From positions 133,758 through 197,757 of the forward strand of contig NW_005179046.1 of the NCBI RefSeq assembly GCF_000350225.1: 64,000 bases of DNA, written 5' to 3'. Positions 43,608 to 55,700 of this stretch are shown piece by piece; positions within the stretch are counted from its first letter, which is position 1; each line of letters opens with the position of its first letter. The DNA comes from Chondrus crispus. Lineage: Eukaryota; Rhodophyta; Florideophyceae; Gigartinales; Gigartinaceae. The translations under genes were made by a program, and so were the position numbers. Below the pieces are notes generated by a model. The model did no database searches, was not told the origin of the DNA, and worked only from the letters and a program-made list of their open reading frames with translations.

Positions 43608-46600
43608 GGGGGGGCCCTCAACTGCCCTCAACCGCTTCTGGACTACCGCGCTCAGTATTAACTCGCAAGAGCCAAAGGACACGCATACCTCGGTGGAGCC
43701 GGAAATTAAGGAGTCACATGACTCAGGGCAACCGATCGTGCGAGGCGGACGAACGCGGACTGTATTCGCAAAAACGAGAAGGTCGAAGATCCCGTACCGA
43801 ACGCGCAAACGAGACGTTCGACGTCGGAATAACACACGGGAGGAGGGGCAGCAGTGAGGCCTCAGACATAACAGGGGAGAAACTGCCACTCCACAAGACA
43901 AGAACACCTTCCGCGAACACAGCAAGAAGCACAGCGCATACGCGCCGACACACCGCGGAAAGGGGCTCCGGAACTCGTCCCCTCAGACCGCATTAGGGGC
44001 GCCCTCTCGACCTCCTCCCCGGCGAAGCGACGACGTCCACTTGACATCAAGCTGTCGCGCAAAACACTGGAGCACAGAATATGCCTCGGGCATCCCATCC
44101 CAAACAGGCAAGCGAGGGCACGACGCGTTGCCGCACGGATATACGTACGCGACTGCAGGGCACATGGAACGTTCGCAAGAGGTACGGGTCACTTCATGGC
44201 GGGACGCGAGACGGTGCAACAAATTGCGAACTGATAAGCGGCGGAGCAGCAACACTGTACGCTTGCATACAGTGGCGACGCCGCCGTCGCAGAAAGAAAA
44301 ATAACCGAAAAAAAGGAGGGAAAAATTAAGAAAAAAAATTGGCTGGGATGACGTGCGCTACGGGATGGGCATGCAGGCCACGCCGTACAGTGCTCCAATA
44401 GCCGTCGGGAGCAACACCAAAATTAACGGAAAAAGTACCCCTACTGTACGCGCCCATCGTACCGGCGTCCATGCGGCACGTGCCGCACGATGAACACGCA
44501 ATTAGAAGCCATCATGGGACGCCCCATCAGCAAACGGCTCCCCCTACCCTCCGTGAACGCGGCGCCATGGGGACGGACCATGAGCGCACGGACGTGAAGC
44601 GATCGCGAAGGACGCGACTCGATCGCGCGCACAAGAGCAGAGCATGCGACTTTAGCGCAACTCGGGGCCCCTTGCCGCGACCCTACCGCGACCGTCAATC
44701 ACCGTGGCGCGACGAGACCTACTGAACTTCTTTTTCCTGCGAACTGCGTGCGCGACCCCCTCCCCCCAGAGAGGCGAAGAGCAGAAGACCGTTGCGCGAC
44801 AACCAATATGAGTTACGTCCACACCCTTGGGGCATGAACAACGGGAAGAGAAGAGAAGAACCAGAAGACTGTCGCGCGACGACCAAAAGGAGAATCAACA
44901 CCAGGAGCAAGGCCAAATGACTGTGGAAGAGATCAGTGGAACGCTGCAAGAAGATCGCGTACCGCGCGCGCAGTGGGAAAGACCCACGGACACCGCTAGA
45001 AACGTCGTGCTCGCCGCGCGTGATCAAGGAAGTCAACGTCGTCTCGCGGACAAAGCTCTGGTCGCGGCATAGGACGACCCCCAACCCGGTACCCTTGTCG
45101 GCCCTGATACATCAGTACCTTTCGCACACGACCACGCGCCCCTCTTCACAGCAGAAAATTACAAGTCACGGGGTCTGCTATAACTGGGCAGGCGAGGCTG
45201 ACGATGGCGACCCGTAACCGCAAAAGAGAAAATCGGAAGGTCAAAGATCCCGTACAACACGCGCAGCCAGAAAGAATTCGTGTGGGGACCCACGCCCCTC
45301 TCGGTCGGGTCAACGGCACTGGCACAAGCGGACGTCGGAATAACACGCGCCCTATGAGCAACGGCTCATGCTGGAGGGGCAGTTACGCGCTTTCCAGACG
45401 GATGGTACTGGTCAACTTCAGGAAGAGACGGGAAAGAAGCAGAGTGGAAGCAAAAACTCTCTCGCCCTCCGGCACCGCGCAGCGAAATGCGGAGCCAGAG
45501 AGCAGGGGTTGAGTGCTCTGCTGCCGCTTGACTCCCCAAATGCGCCCCTCGCCCCCTTGCGAATCCCTCCGCGGCGTATTATGAAGCCCCCATCGCTCCA
45601 GTCGAGCACTCGCACCCGCCGCTACTGGATGTCTCGGGGCCCGTCGTGACGGCTGCCCCCACTTTTTCCGACTGGCAGCATGTCATGCATGTTGATACGA
45701 AAGCAACCATCTCACCTGACACAAAAGACCAGAGCGAACATTGGCAAATCCCACCTCAGTCACTCTACCAGGAACCGCCGAGAAGGCTCTCCCTGTCATT
45801 GGCGTAACCACTTGCGCAGCTTGGGTCCGCTCATGTCGCTTCCTAGCCGCTGGAATCGCAACAACAACAAGATCTCAGGAAGTCATCCTTCAGCAGGGGA
45901 AGCTCCCTCCGATACAGTAACAACCGGGAGCGCGACAAACTTCTATGCATTACCCAATCGCAGAGTCTGGGATTTTTATTGGGGAACGAAAACAAGAACC
46001 GGATATGCTCCCCCGCGATGCCCCAAGAGCCTCTGATGTCGATTACGTTGCAGATGCAGCATAGCACGGCCACAGCCACGGACATTTAATATCCTCTTTC
46101 GCCACGACGCAAGTAACCACGACAGTGCAACCGCAGAATACGGAGCCTCTGTACCAGCCAGCACCACAAGAGACGAAGACAGTACCGAAGGAAAACCACG
46201 ACGTATGTTTATTCATTACCAATTATCCCCAACTGCGGTACGGAAATTTCGCATGGGCGGAGAGTTTGCAAAGTTTATGACAAATTGTCCAGCTGTCGTC
46301 GCCCCTGTGCTGGAGGGCGGCCTGCCAAGTGTCCTACCATTCCATACTCTTATTCATTATATGAGCCCAGAAACGTCTCAAGCATTGTCCGCGGCATATG
46401 CAACTGGGGCAGAGTCGATGGTGGCCAGTATCTTTCAAGTAACGCAGCACTGGGCGGTACTAAAAGGGTCGGGGCCAAGACTGAAAGTCGGTTCCGTGTC
46501 CGCTGATTACAATAGCCCCCCCCCCACAAATTTTCGTCGCAGAGAACGCGTAGCTGCGGAAATCGGGGAGAATGAAGGGGATATTGGTGACGATATCCCT

Positions 46601-49600
46601 GGATACGACTGAAAATCCAAGCTAGTGGCAGTGAACATTAGGGGACTTCAAGGACATGCTGCCGAAATTCGTGCTAGCTCTGAAATCAGACCCCGCGCTT
46701 CCCCTGGACTATCCCCGCGGACCCCTAAGACGGCACATCCAGTCCGTGCGGGCGTGTCAAGGGGCGGTGATAGGCGTCGGGTGTACAATATTGATGAAGT
46801 GGCTGACCGTCAAGCTGCTCTCTCGGATGCAAAAGCGGAACAAAGGACCAGCAGTCTCGTTGAATCCCCTGTACCGGGGCAATCTCAAAACGTCCTCATA
46901 TGAGGCTTTAATTTGAGACCTCCCTCTTCCCCGTTCGGTGGATGGCGGGTCTCTACACGAAGATAATCATGATGACGCCGCACTCTTCGCGCAAGCTCTT
47001 ATAACGCAAGAAAGGGAAGAGATGCCTTTACCGTTGTCATCCACGCGCTAACCGCTCTACTAAGGGATGACGGGGCCACGTAGTCAAGGATCGGCCTTGC
47101 CGACGGCCCCTGCCGAGCCCGCTTCATAGGGATCCGGGGGGCAGTAGCTGGGGTGACGAGGGACCTCGTTCACCTCCGCGTAGCTCGGGATATGCGCGTA
47201 CGGGTCGCGGATTGGCTCCCACCGCACGGGAGTGGGGTTTGGAGGGAGAGCACCACCCTCGCGAGAGGACGTCGCCCGACTGCTGCGGAGTGCGTCACGC
47301 TCCCTGCGGTACCGATCGCGGTCAACGCATGCACGCTCGTACGCGTCCAAACGCTGGAGACAGTCCTCTCGGGATCGCTGCAGTTCCTCCGTGATGCGCT
47401 GCAACTCAGACGATAGACGATCGCATTCGCCACCGCGGCGGTGTGCATCTTCCGTCCGCGCCAAGAACCAGGTCGACAACGTCCTCAGTAGCTCGCCTAC
47501 CGACCAGGCGCGGTCCCGTAATTTACCAAGGGCTCGAGAGAGCTCGGGTATGACCGCGACTTCGCGTAGGGGAACTTGAAGGAAGCGCACTTCGGCCTCC
47601 CGAATTGGCTGGGACACTGTTGTTACGAGGGGTGGAACAGGGGGCACGGCAGGGACCGGATCCATCATACAGACAGGAGCGGAAGCCACGGCAGCGCGGA
47701 AAGGGTTACACCCTACGAAATCCGTGGTCGGACTTACCGCGTCCAAATCGCGGTACCTCTTCCGCCGCGCCTCGCGAGCGCTGGACCCCACGCCCCCGAG
47801 CGCCCCCGCACGAGGAGAGTTGGACGGACCCGATTCGGAACGCGAGACGAACGCGTCGCTCCGGAGGTCGTACGGCAAGAACGCCGCCCGTTCACCAAAT
47901 GTGAAGTCTGTCCACAGGCGCCGAGCTGCTTCGCCGACTCGAACCACTCGTTGTAGGAGGTCAAGCGCGGAGCCAAATGTCCAGAGGAAGTGAGAAGAGT
48001 TCCACTCGAGAGGGTGTAACGCTACGTTCGGAAGCCCCACTGCAACCCTCTCCAGATACGCGAGAGTGGCCGGGGGCTGGATAAACACCCGTCTGTTGAC
48101 GCTGACCTCGCTCATTATGGCGCTCGTGAGAGACCAGGCCCATTCGCGTTCACAATTATACGCGAGGAGGGCATAGGCAGGATGCCGACGGTCGACACAC
48201 GCGTACCCGAAGTGTTTCAATACGTAAGGGAGCAGCGGGTGGATACCCAAGGACGGAAAGGACCCACGTACCGCGTCGGGCAGAGAAGGGAAGTCGAAGG
48301 GGGTGAGACCGCCTTCGAAAGAAGCCGACCGGAAAACGCGACCGTCGACTTCATCTGCTCTCTTGTATGCCGCCCAGTCGTAATGCGCCACCGCGATGCC
48401 GTGGAGACGCATCAGCGAACTCGCGGACTTTTGTAAGGATACGCGGGACTTGGAGTACGCGTAAGGGCGAGGGCACACGTACAACGGCGCGACCCCTGAC
48501 AGTACGAACTGCCGTGGTTCGCGGCGGGGGCCACAGAACATGGCGGACGCAATGCGGTCTATATATTCGGCCTCCGCCGCGCTATACGCGAACGTGCGAT
48601 CACATGGGATCTCATCCGGCACTTGATACGCCGTGCCCCCACCCTCAGCCATAAGCCTTCCGAGGGCCGATGTCGACTCATCCACGAGACCAGCTTCATG
48701 AATCTTACGGATACGCACGAGATCCGGGCGGAGACAAGCACGCGTCAACAACTCCGAGACAGTGACCCGGACCCGCGCATAACGGCGCCAAGGATAGCGT
48801 AGCCGGCTGAGGGGGAGCGGCGCGGAACCCTCCCAGGGCACACCCAACCACCGGGTGGTGGAAGGCGCGTCGGCGGCATCCCCAGCCGCGATATAGCCGG
48901 AGTCCCCGATCGGCGACCCGGGGCAACGGCAACTCCCGCAAGCCCCGTATGACGCCTGCTCCGGCTGGTAGAACGCGCCCACGGAGGCGGGAGCCATCGG
49001 GGCATCTTCTATACGCGGCGGAGGACCGCTCCCCCCGCGCGAAACGGAGGTCGGGCCGGCATCTAGAACGACAGACACAGTAGAGGCGCGTGAGCGGGTC
49101 TTCTGAAACGGGGAGCGGAGGCTCCCCAGCTCGCTCCCCGAGGCACTCGAGGTCCTCGTTGCGCGCTGCCCGGTGTCGTTGGTCGGCAGCACCGACAGCG
49201 GGATAAGAGGCGTGCCAGACGGCCGCAACGACGGGCCCGGACTGTCGAGGCGGTCGGGCATCTGGAACGAGGGAAGGACGCGATCAGGCACGGGAGAGGG
49301 GCGGGTCAAAAGGAAACCGAAGGAGAACGCGTCAAGAGTGGTAAGCGCAAGGGGCGCTATAGGAAGGGCATGCGGTCAGCTAGGGCAGGGACTGCGGCGC
49401 GCGGCCGGACAACACACCAGCCGCCGTTGTGGATATAGAAGAACCGAAAAAAATCGAGGGCAAATTTGTACCCCACCGGCACGCGTTCGCATATGGCGGG
49501 TGCGCATAAGCTGCCAGGTGAACGCGTCATCACGGGCGCTGTAAAGGCCGTCGCGATTGGGGTCGCCCGGGGCACAGTACGAGCCGGAGGAGACGCGCCA

Positions 49601-49927
49601 TGCACCACAAGGCCACCTCCGCTCGCCCGTCGCAAGGGTACCAGGCCTAAGAAGGGGGAGACCTCGAGCCAGGGACCGTTAGCCACCGCCCCGCTGCGGC
49701 TCTCATGACTACCGCTCCTCCCCTTCGCGTCGGTCACGCAAACCACCGCACCCCTACGTCGCTTATTCTGTAAGAGCGGCCGCGCGACCTCAACCCCGGC
49801 GCTACAGAGAGTGGGAGAGCACGCGTGGTGGGTACGCATGAGGACTCGAATTGCTGTCGTGGACTATAACCCCCCCCGCGCGCTACCAAAAGAGTGAACG
49901 CGGACGTTCACCCTTGAGGGGGGGCTC
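43608..49927. other. Gypsy accessory region between pol and 3' LTR
   Basis: This 6.3-kb stretch separates pol from the 3' LTR, where a compact gypsy element would have only a polypurine tract. It is bounded by a near-direct repeat: GAACGCGGACGTTC followed by CTTAAGGGGGGG at its left edge (about 43586-43614), and the same motif with CTTGAGGGGGGG at its right edge (about 49896-49924). It holds a 741-codon antisense frame (47084-49309). On the plus strand there are only short frames of unknown identity, the best being 46205-46612 (135 residues). The ACGCG-rich composition of the element continues through it. Confidence 0.75.
47084..49309 (-). CDS. Antisense accessory protein of the gypsy element, unknown
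   Basis: This is an open 741-codon frame on the strand opposite to gag-pol. The N-terminal part is Pro/Ser-rich, followed by a cysteine cluster YGACGSCRCPG and a globular-looking middle (about 170-480) with many aromatic residues (FAYSAAEAEYIDRIASAMF, HPLLPYVLKHFGYACVDRR). A helical, heptad-like segment (about 600-690, with RLSSELQRITEELQRSRED) looks like a coiled coil. I recognise no domain. Antisense frames between pol and the 3' LTR are known from some plant gypsy elements, but I cannot show homology. A frame this long without a stop is hard to get by chance even at this GC content. Confidence 0.55.
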   Translation of the reverse strand: MTRPSPVPDRVLPSFQMPDRLDSPGPSLRPSGTPLIPLSVLPTNDTGQRATRTSSASGSELGSLRSPFQKTRSRASTVSVVLDAGPTSVSRGGSGPPPRIEDAPMAPASVGAFYQPEQASYGACGSCRCPGSPIGDSGYIAAGDAADAPSTTRWLGVPWEGSAPLPLSRLRYPWRRYARVRVTVSELLTRACLRPDLVRIRKIHEAGLVDESTSALGRLMAEGGGTAYQVPDEIPCDRTFAYSAAEAEYIDRIASAMFCGPRREPRQFVLSGVAPLYVCPRPYAYSKSRVSLQKSASSLMRLHGIAVAHYDWAAYKRADEVDGRVFRSASFEGGLTPFDFPSLPDAVRGSFPSLGIHPLLPYVLKHFGYACVDRRHPAYALLAYNCEREWAWSLTSAIMSEVSVNRRVFIQPPATLAYLERVAVGLPNVALHPLEWNSSHFLWTFGSALDLLQRVVRVGEAARRLWTDFTFGERAAFLPYDLRSDAFVSRSESGPSNSPRAGALGGVGSSAREARRKRYRDLDAVSPTTDFVGCNPFRAAVASAPVCMMDPVPAVPPVPPLVTTVSQPIREAEVRFLQVPLREVAVIPELSRALGKLRDRAWSVGELLRTLSTWFLARTEDAHRRGGECDRLSSELQRITEELQRSREDCLQRLDAYERACVDRDRYRRERDALRSSRATSSREGGALPPNPTPVRWEPIRDPYAHIPSYAEVNEVPRHPSYCPPDPYEAGSAGAVGKADP

Positions 49928-50550
49928 TGTAGCATAATCGCGAGGACGTTATTTGAACGCTCGGGGCGACGACTGTACTCCCGCAAAAATGCATTACAGC
50001 GCGCACATCCGCGCCTATAAGTACGCGTTTGCTGCTCGCTGTGCACGTGTACAGCGTGACGTTCCGAAGTAAGGCACGCGAGCTTACCGTGTAAGGCGCT
50101 ACCTGGATACTGTAGTATATGTTATGATAGATTATTTACTTGTATATTAAATGACAGGGCGACCGGCGGCGGAGGAAGGACAAGGACAAGCACGGGCTTG
50201 GTACCAGATCCTCCACGGCAGGTCTAACCCCGTCTGCTTATTCTAAACGCGTTTTCTTAACGCGAGCGCGTTAACTAGAAACTAACGCGGGTAGCGGTCG
50301 CGAACGTACTCGCGCGAGCTGGATCCGCCTCCGCCCGTCGGTGCTAGAACGCTAACTAGCGCCGCCCCAGGGCGTCGAGCGCGTCGAACCGCTCTTCCGC
50401 GTACTGTGTTCGCGTCTGCTCCCCACCGCTCTACCACGCTACCACCGCCCGCGTTCTTTTCTGGTGTGTGTGTTTTTGTCTTCTCTCGCGTACACAGGTC
50501 TTCGAAGAACCACAGCTAAACCCCCAACGCGACCGGGGGTTTATGCTACA
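49928..50550 (+). repeat. Gypsy 3' LTR (623 bp)
   Basis: It has the same length as the 5' LTR, starts TGTAGCATAATCGCG, and is preceded by GAGGGGGGGCTC, a likely polypurine tract. Confidence 0.95.
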
Positions 50551-50555
50551 CATAG

Positions 50556-51207
50556 GTGTCGTCGTGATAAAATTGCCCACCTTCTCGACTTCCCTTGACC
50601 CAATTTTCCTCCTGACAGAGCCCAACGCTCTGCACCTTTCCTCCTTGGCACTCACGCCCGTCAAAAATCCCAATCTGTTTCCCCGCTCTCCCAGCCCGTT
50701 TATGGCAACCCCTGCAGCAAGTCTTCCATCAAAGTGCACTCACCATTTGATTCTCTCTCGCCGCCTGTGTCGTGCCCCCTTTGACTTTACACCCTCTCCG
50801 CCATCCAAATCTGGACAACAGCAAGCTGCAATCGGCAACGGAATAAGAACGGGCGCGTGAAACTCCTCGACAAACTTTTTCTCCTTAAACGAGTTTTAAT
50901 TTTAAATCTAAAATTAAAACTGAGAAATAGTGAAGAATTTGGGCCTATTTTATTGCAATTTTACGCTGCTGCCTGCCGCACTGCCGATTCAAATGTTTTG
51001 CTCTCCCCACCAACCTTTTCCCTCCTTGTCATCACTGTCCACCGCCCCCCCCCACTTCTCGAAAACCGGCTCTCCCGTTTCCCCTGACGGCCCCTTCCCC
51101 CCGCGGGACATGCCCCCTTCTCCTCACCTCGTCCCCTCTCCTTCCCCAGTCCTTCACCACTTTCGCCGCTCTCGCCCCTCGTCCGCCCCCGATCCCCTCC
51201 ACCCCGC
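50556..51207. other. Intergenic up to the assembly gap
   Basis: No gene was recognised. A 12-nt-arm palindrome GTTTTAATTTTA / TAAAATTAAAAC lies at 50893-50920, and C-rich sequence leads into the gap. Confidence 0.5.
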
Positions 51208-51768
51208 NNNNNNNNNNNNNNNNNNNNNNNNNNNNNNNNNNNNNNNNNNNNNNNNNNNNNNNNNNNNNNNNNNNNNNNNNNNNNNNNNNNNNNNNNNNNN
51301 NNNNNNNNNNNNNNNNNNNNNNNNNNNNNNNNNNNNNNNNNNNNNNNNNNNNNNNNNNNNNNNNNNNNNNNNNNNNNNNNNNNNNNNNNNNNNNNNNNNN
51401 NNNNNNNNNNNNNNNNNNNNNNNNNNNNNNNNNNNNNNNNNNNNNNNNNNNNNNNNNNNNNNNNNNNNNNNNNNNNNNNNNNNNNNNNNNNNNNNNNNNN
51501 NNNNNNNNNNNNNNNNNNNNNNNNNNNNNNNNNNNNNNNNNNNNNNNNNNNNNNNNNNNNNNNNNNNNNNNNNNNNNNNNNNNNNNNNNNNNNNNNNNNN
51601 NNNNNNNNNNNNNNNNNNNNNNNNNNNNNNNNNNNNNNNNNNNNNNNNNNNNNNNNNNNNNNNNNNNNNNNNNNNNNNNNNNNNNNNNNNNNNNNNNNNN
51701 NNNNNNNNNNNNNNNNNNNNNNNNNNNNNNNNNNNNNNNNNNNNNNNNNNNNNNNNNNNNNNNNNNNN
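51208..51768. other. Assembly gap (561 N)
   Basis: Undetermined bases. The gap lies in the presumed promoter region of the PP4R3 pseudogene, in C-rich DNA. Confidence 1.
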
Positions 51769-51823
51769 GCACCCCCTCCGTCGCCCCCAGCCCCGGGCGC
51801 ATGACACACTCGCTCCTTGCGGC

Positions 51824-52348
51824 ATGGCCGAACCCACAGCCTCCGGCGCCAGTTGCGTCAAGGTCTACGTTCTCAACGACCACGACAACTGGGAGGAGCG
51901 CTGCATGGGCCTAGTGGGCTGCAAGCGCGACGTCCGCACCAACGCCTTTGTCATCAAGGTCTTCGCCAAGGACTCGGGCCGCGTCGCCCTGTGCTCGCCC
52001 GTCCGCCCCATGAGGGACGCCGTGTACCAGCGCAAGGACGACACCATCATTACCTGGCAGGAGCATCCGACCCCCGCGACACACCCCGTCCCCACCGAAA
52101 TTGTCTTCTAGTTTGCGGAGGAACCGGCCCGCAAAGAGTTGTGGGAAAAGCTTATTCACATTAACTCCCTTCTCACACATCATGAGCAATCCGTCATGGC
52201 AAAGCAATTGCTCCCTAATGCCCTTTCCTCCTCGTCGCAGCAGCTCGGCCCCCAGCACCATCTTGTTGCCGGTCATGGTGTCCTGGTCGCCTCACTCAAC
52301 CTACCAAACTCTATCCCCCGCAGCACGCAACCCCCGGTATTGACCCGC
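51824..52348 (+). pseudogene. PP4 regulatory subunit 3 (SMEK), N-terminal part
   Basis: Starting MAEPTASGASCVKVYVLND, this is the EVH1/PH-like N-terminal domain of PP4R3/SMEK. CVKVYVLNDHDNWEERCMG and AVYQRKDDTIITWQEH match the family's VKVYxLNEDRxWDDRGTG and AYQKQxDTLIVW stretches. The domain recruits targets to protein phosphatase 4. An in-frame TAG lies at 52109-52111, within the family's conserved end of the domain; the frame then continues FAEEPARKELWEKLIHIN, the expected LSFxE...EIWEKI region, to a TAA at 52349. The gene is further split by the copia element at 52499. The rest follows at 57123. Confidence 0.75.
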
Positions 52349-52493
52349 TAATGTCTGCCGCCGATAACCCATTGATTTCGTCTTCAAGTAGAGATAATAG
52401 CAGTAACCATCGCAATCCGCATGCATCACTTGTCGACTCCGCGCAGGACATGACCCAGTCGCCTCGCTTTTTCGGCCACAGCATAGAAGCCAC
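52349..52493. other. Remnant between the PP4R3 part and the copia element
   Basis: No conserved coding was recognised. It ends with the target site ATTCC (52494-52498). Confidence 0.4.
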
Positions 52494-52498
52494 ATTCC

Positions 52499-52724
52499 TG
52501 TTACCGTATTCCGAAATGAAGCACCTTAGGCTATACTAGAAAGGGAGACAGCTGACTCCACTTGAGTCAAGCTGAGTCCCCTTTCATCCATCTAAGTCAA
52601 GCACCCTCTTATGGTAGTTTAAGTGGTTTAATATGTCTATATAACACGTACTCTGACCTATTGCAGTAAAGTTAGAACAGTATCAAATCTCCACGGTCAA
52701 CCTTGCTCTGCATTCTCTGTACTA
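52499..52724 (+). repeat. Second copia 5' LTR
   Basis: 226 bp, TGTTACCG to CTGTACTA. Confidence 0.92.
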
Positions 52725-52789
52725 GGTTATGGGCCTATAGCTGAAAATTTCCATTTTTTCTCTCGTTTTTTCCCTGGTCCACAATTTCA

Positions 52790-55700
52790 ATGTCAAACGA
52801 CAAGCTTGAATATTCGTTCTTTCGCATCGACCGCCTGGGTCCACAGAACTACTATCTGTGGTCAAATGAAATGGAAATTATGCCGCGTGGTAAAGGTATT
52901 TGGAAACATGTTGAAGGGACTGCTGATGCTCCTACGGCTGAAGAAAAGCTTACAATCGATGAGCGAAACCGAGATATGGCTTTGGCACACATTATGATGT
53001 CTATAAGTCCCGCCTGTAAGGCTTCTGTCCTCCGATTGCGTGACCCCAAAGAGGTGTGGAAGACGCTTACAGCAACTTATCAAATGGTTTCTGAAGCCTC
53101 TATTGATGCCAAATTGTCTGCTCTACAGGAAATCGGGATAGAAACTAGCGAATCAGTCCTTGAATATTCGAACAGAATCGAAACATTGACGAATGAGTTG
53201 CTGGCAACTGGGCACAAATTAAGTGACATAGAAAAGAAGCGTGCTTTGCTTCGTGGGTTATCTTCTAGTTTCCCAGTTATTGCGCAAGTGATTCGAGCTA
53301 CAGGCAAGGCATATTCAGAGGCACTCTCAGAACTGGTCGTTGCTGAAATGACAATGGAAAAGCCAAGCACGCAGTCTGCTCTCGTTATGAACCATGGGAG
53401 TAACAGTCACCAACCGAAATCACAGTATGACTGTTCACATTGTGGTCGACACGGTCATACATCTGGTAGGTGTTTTCATAACCCCTCTTGTCAGTCCTAC
53501 AGAAAATCGTTTATGAAAAATGGTGGCAAGAACTCTCATCGAAGGCCGCACCATGCTGGCCACAAACACGGTAACGACAAGGCACCCCCAGCTCATACTG
53601 CCGTGGTGACAGTTTCGAAGGCCCTTTTTGTATGTCAGAAAGTTGAGTGCTCCACAAAATGGATGATAGACTCCGCCTGTACGGCACACATGACCAATGA
53701 TAGGTCAAATTTCGCCGCTTTCGTTAGCCAAGATTGCTCTTTCCAAGTTGGTAACAAACAGTTCCTCGATACAAAAGGAATTGGCACCGTAGTGGCTTTG
53801 GCTATTTTTAATGGAAAGAAAAAAGCCATCACATTCAGCGATGTCCTATATGTTCCCAACATATTGTATAATCTCCTATTTGTCTCTTGTATTCGGAAGA
53901 AGGGCTTCCGTTCTGTGTTTGACGAAGACGGCAGTTCGGAAGGCCTTTGCTTTATTGAGGACACGAAAAACAATACAAGGAAGCTTGTGGGTTACGAAAC
54001 TAAAGCCGGTCTATACGAGGCCGTCATTCATATTGCAAAAGAAGCACGGGCCACAGCCCTTTTCGCGGAAACCCAGGGTGATCCCCTGTTATGGCACAGA
54101 CGCTTAGGGCATGTCAGTGCTGCAGTACTGTCAAAATCAAGCAAGATTGTGAAAGGTATCCCAACAACCGGATGGAACGACCCTTCAAGAAGCTGCAAAA
54201 ACTGCAAGCTTGGGAAGTCGTGCCGACACATTCGCAACACACGCTCTGAAAACCACGCTCTGAAAGCACTTGACCGTATCTATTCAAATGTGATTGGCCC
54301 AGTGCGTGTCCGTTCTTTTTCAAACTCACAGTACTTTGTTACTGCTATCGATAACTACAGTGGGTTTTCAATGGTCCGGTTCCTTCGAAGAAAGAATCAA
54401 GCAGCAGATGCTTTACAAGAAATGATTCTTGACTTCCAGTCTTTGTTCAACAACACAGTAAGTCGTCTCACTGTGCTCAACCGTCGAAAAGTGAAGTGGT
54501 TACGGTCTGATGTTGGCGGTGAATACGTTTGTTCCGGACTGTCATCTTGGTTTCGTGCACGTGGCATAATACACGAGATAACTGCTCCGTACTCTACTGA
54601 GTCGAACGGTCGTGCTAAACGGCTAATTCGCACTCTCCTAGACATGGCAAGAACAATGATGGTCAATATATATATATATACTTCCCAACGAGACAGATAC
54701 TGGGCCGAGGCGGTGAACTGTGCAAATTACTTACGGAATCGGTTGTACACCGACAGTTGCAAGGAAGACGTCACCCCATTTGAAATTATTCACGACAAGC
54801 CCCCGAACCTTTCTAATGCAAAAGTATTTGGTTCCGAGGCTTTCTGTCATGTCCCGAAACAGAAAAGGGAGGGCAAGTTTGCTCCCAGGTCCGTCGAAGG
54901 CATTTTTGTTGGTTATGACAGAGGTACGTCATACAGAATTCTTCATCCGAAAAGTGGTAAGATCACTATATCACAAGATGTCGAGTTTATTGAATCCGAA
55001 CCAGCTTCGCAAACGACTTCAAACGGTGACTACATGGTACAAATTGACATGCCTGGCATCTTTCCTGCCGCCCAGCCCGTTTCGCCATCTGAGGTCAGTA
55101 ATGCACTGCCCCCACCCGACGTACACGATACCAATAATGATGTTACTACTGAATCCGAATCCGACAATTTAGACCTGATAACGAACGACCCGGGACTTCG
55201 CCGGTCGAACCGTGGCACCGCCGGTGTACCTCCTCAGCGTTTGGGTTTTCACACAGCTTGTTTGGTGACTGACTCTGCAATGAATGCTGACAGGACAGAT
55301 GTGCCCTTTACCTATGAGGAAGCCACATCAGGTGCTAATGCTGATTCATGGCTCCAAGCTATGAGAGAGGAGATCGATTCACTTATCAATCTCAAAACCT
55401 GGTCTCTTATTACGGTTCCACGAGGCCGCAAAACTGTCAAAACTAAATGGATATACGATATTAAGACAAATTTCGATGGGAGCGTTCAGCGATTCAAAGC
55501 CAGACTCGTCGCTAAAGGCTTTACGCAGAGGCTGGGAGTCGATTACAGTGAACTGTTTTCACCGGTGGCCCGATACAGTACCGTCCGAATTTTTATTGCG
55601 TTATCTGCGAAATATGGTTGGCCCACGGTTACCGTCGACGTCAAGTCTGCATTTCTTAATGCGGAACTAAAACAAACAATATTTGTTTCTCAGCCACATG

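Larger units (their letters stand above)
35589..50550 (+). mobile_element. Ty3/gypsy chromovirus with accessory region
   Basis: The element is 14962 bp and lies between CATAG target duplications (35584-35588, 50551-50555). Both LTRs are 623 bp. They differ at about 19 positions by eye (about 3%), so the insertion is moderately young but older than the copia elements. Order: 5' LTR, gag, pol (protease, RT, RNase H, integrase, chromodomain), a 6.3-kb accessory region, a G-rich tract, 3' LTR. The integrase after RT/RNase H defines Ty3/gypsy, and the C-terminal chromodomain marks a chromovirus. Pol shows about one or two breaks; gag is open. Confidence 0.93.

Noticed and set aside
46205-46612. 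135-codon plus-strand frame in the gypsy accessory region as an envelope-like gene
   Set aside because: It has no signal peptide, no membrane segment and no family match. Too short and unsupported to call.
50930-52111. Long frames crossing 51208-51768 on both strands
   Set aside because: They are open only because the gap consists of N. The supported coding starts at 51824.
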